Position numbers and translations under genes: made by a program. From Castanea sativa (lineage: Eukaryota; Streptophyta; Magnoliopsida; Fagales; Fagaceae), in assembly GCF_040712315.1 (NCBI RefSeq), contig NC_134019.1:35311873-35375872 (forward strand): DNA of 64,000 nt, in the 5' to 3' direction. The notes below the pieces were generated by a model that was not told the origin of the DNA, did no database searches, and was given only the letters and a program-made list of their open reading frames with translations. Shown piece by piece: positions 59,464 through 64,000 of this stretch; the first letter of the stretch is position 1; each line of letters starts with the position of its first letter.

Positions 59464-60885
59464 CCATTTCGGCCGTAAGACATGAACAATGGGCTTGAAA
59501 GCATACTTTGACATGGGCCTTATTATTTCATCACCAAAACACGTATCTGGAATGGGAGTTTTTACTTTTGGGCGACGTTGGGATTTTGCTAATTACTGCC
59601 TTAGGTCAGCCGCATGTGAAAGTGAAAGATAACAAAGGAGCAAATCAAAGCAATAGTAAGTAAGTTGGCTAATTCGATTTGTATTCGGAGTGGCTTCTCA
59701 TATGTGAGCCTTCGGTCAGTTTGTAAAACCATATAGAGAAAATAGACGGTTAGGGCTGCAGCGCATGAAGCAGGCAACTGCATGTTTTGTGTTTTTTTTT
59801 TTCAATTACTATAAGTAGCTAAATTTATAATTAAAGTTGAGAATGAAACCTTGTTAAAGATTATCAATAGTATTTATGTGATTTAATTTTTCTCACAACA
59901 GTTGTTCTTTAATGATTTAAATTGTTCTTACATCATATCTATTGACTAAGATAAAATTCTAGACATGAGTTCAATTATGTTTTTCTCATATTTTTGGATT
60001 TATCTTAATTAATTGAATACTTAGTTTATTATAATTTGATTTTAAGAATTGGATACTCTTGTGATTTGTTTGTCAACGAACTTTAGCAGCCGGGCTGTCA
60101 ACATGAAGAGACTTCAAAATGGTGGCATATCATTTGTAGCACGGACTTCACATTCCGTACCCTTTGATTGCAAACTTTTCTCCTAAAAACATAAAACAAC
60201 ATTCATTACAAAGGCTACATACAAAAATAGTTTGTTGTTATGGAGGATAGGGATGAAGGGAGAACATTATAACTGCTTAATGATAATGGGTGAAAGTTTG
60301 AAGTTGTGTTTGTGAGAATTTGTAAGCAGTTTTTTTTTTAAAGCGATAGTTCATTGTTGTTTATCTTATCCAATTGTTAAATTCTTCTTTTTTGCTGGGA
60401 ATTGTTTTTTTTTTTTTTTGGATAAAATTTTTGCTGGGAATATTGGTGGTTAGTTAAGGAATAAGAAAGAATTTTGAACAATTAATTTTTTTTTAATAAA
60501 AATAAAAGATAATGATTAGAAGTTAAGAGTAAAGCTTCAATTGAAATCAGCAAAAAAATATTGAATTCAAATAGGAGAACGTGTTCCTAGGATTTGAAGA
60601 GGTATGCAAAATTTTAGGATATGTAAAAAGTGTGGAATATATCTAAATAGAGATAATGTATGAGAATTTTTAGAAGAAAAAAAAGTGTCAAACTTTTGAA
60701 ATTTGTAAAACAGTTTAGTGATAAAAAGTTGAAGACAATTTCATTTTAGCAATTACTTAGAAAAAAAAAGTACATTTATGGGAGAAAATAAAACAGTTAT
60801 ATATATATATATATAGATATATATATATATTTTTAAAAAGAAGTTGCATTAGTACTTAACTACTAATGTGAGAGTGAAATGTGGA
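59464..60885. other. Upstream region of the right kelch gene and intergenic DNA
   Basis: The sequence upstream of about 59463 is unrelated to that of the left copy. No TATA box is obvious. A minus-strand GGCCCATGTC-type motif is present near 59511-59520. The rest is AT-rich with an (AT)n run at about 60799-60830. Confidence 0.5.
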
Positions 60886-61274
60886 CAGCGATGACTCCAG
60901 AAATTTTGTCCAGGGTGTTCCTATTCCACTTAGAAAATTTTTTGGGTCATTTCAGTCTATTTCGGGTGTTTCGGGACGTTTCGGTAAATACCAGCCAAAA
61001 TTCAAGATTTGGAAAGCATGAAGTTTGTACTTTAAAAAAAAAAAAAAAATTTCTTAAAACCAAAACAAATTTGCATTCTATACACCGAGAAATCTCAAAA
61101 GGAAAAATAAATAAATAAAAAGAAATGAAATGAATAAAGGTACTTGTACAATAAACCAATGTTATGAATACCATTTCGGATTGTTCATTGGAAAAGAATA
61201 TTTTAGTACCGGTCAATACCGGTAAATACATTATATTATTTTGGAAGTATAGTCATAATATATATTTACCATTT

Positions 61275-61317
<43 letters not shown>

Positions 61318-62112
61318 GTCAAACCTATAAAAATTATCATGAATCTTAAAAAGTTTTTTTTTTGGAGGGGATCATGAATCTTAAAGTTATAAGCCCATAT
61401 TTAATATTAATAATTATTATTATTATAATAACTAACAAGTTTTTTAAAATATAATAACAATAATATTTACTAGACCAAAAAAAAAAAAAAATCACAGAGG
61501 ATGGAAAAGACACAAAGCCTGCAATCTATTAACTCTCCTTTTGAATTGTTTTATTATAATGCTAGTCATGAGGAGTAGCTCACAAAACTAAAAAATTGGG
61601 ACAAAAATGCCAAAATACAAAGTTTAATGAAAAAAAGTGGAGCGTAACTGAGAGGATGAAGTGTGGAAGAAAACAGAGAGGACGATGTACAAAGAAAGAA
61701 GAAAACGGAGAGGACGATGTACAAAGAAAAGAAGAAAACAGAGAGGACGAGGTGCAGAAGAAAAGAAGAACTGAAGAAGGCCAAGTTGCTGAGGCTACTG
61801 ACAAATTGAGATGAACTGCGATGGGTGGCCTGTTGGGTATTTGTTTAGGATTGATGTTGGGCTTGTTCTGTTACCAAATTTTTTTTTTTTTTTTTTTTTT
61901 TTCAGATTCTTTGTTACAATTTTTTTTTAGATTTTAGTTCAAAATTTGTTTGGCATAAAAATTTTGAGGGTGTTCTTGATATTGTTGAGGGTGTTCCTAT
62001 TTTTTTTTTTTAAGGTTAACAAATAAAAAAATTAAATTATTATATATAAAAAAAAAATTCAAGCCAAGGTGTTCCTAGGAACAACCCTGGACTCTGAGTG
62101 ACGTTGCCACTG
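60886..62112. mobile_element. Non-autonomous hAT element (1227 bp), 8-bp target repeat AATGTGGA
   Basis: AATGTGGA flanks both sides (60878-60885, 62113-62120). The ends are imperfect inverted repeats: CAGCGATGACTCCAG...CCAGGGTGTTCC on the left, and CAGTGGCAACGTCAC...CCAGGGTTGTTCC as the reverse complement on the right. CAGYG ends with an 8-bp target repeat fit hAT. The interior has (AT)n (61273-61314) and a 31-33 bp tandem repeat (61667-61770); no transposase. Confidence 0.78.
61667..61770. repeat. Three ~32-bp tandem repeats in the hAT element
   Basis: Units start at 61667, 61698 and 61731 (GAAGAAAACNGAGAGGACGA...). They create a spurious lysine/glutamate-rich ORF on the plus strand. Confidence 0.85.
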
Positions 62113-62120
62113 AATGTGGA

Positions 62121-62296
62121 GGTGAAAAAAAAAATTATTTATTTTTAATTTAGCTAAAAATTAAGAGTTTTTAAATTACTAATTTTACATGTTTAACCCT
62201 ATTATTTAATCTAAACAAACAGATGAATTTAAGAGTATTTTAGACATAAAAATTGAGAAATCCAAACAAGAGAAGTCTTTCAAATAGTAGTATAGA
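62121..62296 (-). mobile_element. Helitron 5' end
   Basis: Ends with AAATAGTAGTATAGA before T, the same terminus as at 34636, 35218 and 36283, with TCCAAAC...GAAG upstream as in those copies. The 3' end was not found; it may lie left of the hAT insertion or be lost. Confidence 0.5.
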
Positions 62297-64000
62297 TACA
62301 TTAATTTAGAGAAAATGAAATGATTTAGTAGTAGATGAACATTCATTCTCATTGTGAATCCCTAATTTTAAGAAAATATGACGTGCTATCATATTATGCT
62401 TTAAGCAAGGGACACATGTCTATATAGTGTGCATCCTCCAGTTTGGAGACCAAACTTTTTGAACATTGTAGATGATACTTTACAATTTCATTTGAAATAA
62501 TTTTTATATATATTAAGGCCTACATATAATACTTATTAATATTAATTTTTTACCACAATATTGTTGAATATTTTTAAACATGATTCTCTTAATTTATATT
62601 TTATTTTAAAATTTTTGTATATAAGACTGTAAAATATTGTAATATTTACTATTAAAAGTAGATTTTATTTATAAAAATTAAATTAAATGATTTTGAAATC
62701 TCTGAATAAGAATTTAAAGCAGGAAATACTTTTATATCCTAAAATTACATAAATTTAAACAACCTCCCAAACACTTCCTCAACCACTATATTCTGACAAT
62801 CTAATATAGAGATCTCAATTGCAAATACCCAATTATTATCTCAATGAAATTAAGGAAATCATTTGTTAAAACTTAATTGTTTTTATTTGGGCTTCCACAT
62901 CCTTTAAAAAAAACGCGAAAAATACTTTGAAATCATCGTCGATCTTTATTTTTTATCATTATGGCTCATATCGTACAAAATAGCCATAAAATAACCTACT
63001 AAGAAATCTACAAAATATGAGTTCTAACACAAAAAAAAAAAAAAAAAAAAAACTCACTTCATCAATAATAACTTATAATGTTTCTTTTTTCTTAGTTCTA
63101 AAACAAAATAAATTTACAACTTTCCCAAACCAAATTTCCAAATACCTAAAGACTAGCAAATCACAACCTTCACAAAATTCATGACGTCCGACTTCAACAA
63201 CAAAATCGTAAGTTACTGTCACTGAATAAAAACTACAAGCCCTCTTCCTTGGTCATAGCCTATTCATACGGGTTCGAATCAAATGGTACCATTGTGTTGG
63301 AGTGGAAATGTGTATATAAATGAGTAGAAGTGAAAAAAGTGAATAAAAATACAGAGGGTTTTTCAAAAACATTAAACCAAATGATTGACTATTTAGTAGT
63401 TTCAAAGACTGTTGTAATAACTTCGGAATATGTGTTAGTATTATGCTATTTTAGTACTGTAGCAAACATTTCAACAAAAAAATAAATAAATAGGGTAGCA
63501 GATATTAAAGTCTCGATTGGTAATGGTGTTTAAATCTATACGTATTTCTACAAAACTTAAACAACGTTACTAAAAATTTCTTACCAATGTGCTCCATTAT
63601 TGATGCATGTGACTGATCAATAGGTTGTTAGAGGTAGTTATGCCAGCTGACATAAGAAGTTCCTAGATCAGCTAGGTAGTTAATCTACTATTCAGGATTG
63701 TAGTATGGTACACATACAAATAGGTATTTGGCTAAGACCATCCAAAATTAACCAACAATTTTGTTTCCTGTTCTCCCTCTCAATTCTGGAGGTCACTATT
63801 AAGGGTTGATTCACTATTAAGGGTTGATTAATCAACCCTTAAACACTAATGTTTGCAACAGAAGAATTAAAGTTTTGGTTCTTAGTCCCGTCTACAGAAT
63901 GACGACAATGTTTGCAACTTTGCATTATTTTGAGAATTAAAGTTTTTTTTTTCCTTCTTTTGTGTCTTAACAATTTTTATTAGTTTTTGGTTTAAATGTT
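62297..64000. other. AT-rich intergenic DNA; Helitron-related interior and a palindrome
   Basis: 63050-63400 resembles the interior of the Helitron-like element at 53750-54170 (AAGCCC.CTTCCTTGGT motif and neighbours). A perfect 26-bp palindrome is at 63817-63842. No gene recognised. Confidence 0.5.

Noticed and set aside
59372..59467. Upstream in-frame Met (32 extra residues) as the kelch start
   Set aside because: The paralogue has no matching extension, and both copies share MDPMEE as the first conserved Met.
61596..61814. Lysine/glutamate-rich plus-strand ORF
   Set aside because: Produced by three 32-bp purine-rich tandem repeats in a non-autonomous hAT element.
1..64000. CRISPR arrays, operons, bacterial promoters, rRNA or intact tRNA genes
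   Set aside because: The sequence is plant nuclear. No spaced short repeats of CRISPR type were seen. The tRNA-like signals are only the A/B boxes of SINE-like inserts and the copia primer-binding site.

Overview
The window is eukaryotic nuclear DNA from a dicot plant, most likely a woody rosid. This rests on AT-rich intergenic sequence, short introns with GT/AG ends and T-rich acceptors, plant Ty1/copia and L1-type LINE elements, many MITEs and Helitron ends, and a telo-box next to a ribosome-biogenesis gene. The species cannot be fixed from the sequence; a Fagales tree is only an impression.

Layout. (1) 210-18630, minus strand: a complete 13-exon gene for the plant homologue of URB1/Npa1, a large nucleolar protein of 60S ribosome assembly. 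All intron phases agree and give 2548 codons. Its introns hold a 99-bp tandem array, three SINE-like inserts, a Mutator-like MITE, an antisense LINE 3' end and a displaced copy of part of the gene's own exon 6. (2) 18.6-22.8 kb: promoter, a MITE nested in a larger inverted-repeat element, and three exon-like pieces of an unrecognised gene. (3) 22.85-31.03 kb and 56.11-59.46 kb: two copies of a segmental duplication in the same orientation, about 33 kb apart in start. Each carries a kelch-repeat gene on the minus strand. The right copy is intact (two exons, 452 aa); the left is a pseudogene with a stop and a frameshift. A 5.1-kb copia element (24320-29437, target repeat GTTCC) sits in the left copy only, so the right copy preserves the empty site. 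(4) 31-47 kb and 52.7-64 kb: repeat-rich intergenic DNA with Helitron termini, a 582-bp tandem duplication, PIF/Harbinger-like MITEs, foldbacks, a 346-bp direct-repeat pair and a non-autonomous hAT element (60886-62112, 8-bp target repeat). (5) 47.2-52.7 kb: a nearly full-length but inactivated L1-type LINE on the minus strand.

Only two genes look functional: URB1 and the right-hand kelch gene. Nothing suggests that they work together. The rest is transposon biology and duplication history. I found no clearly new gene system. The most informative structures are the empty/filled insertion pair, the motif-dense leader of the copia element, the URB1 exon fragment inside its own intron, and the family of Helitron ends.
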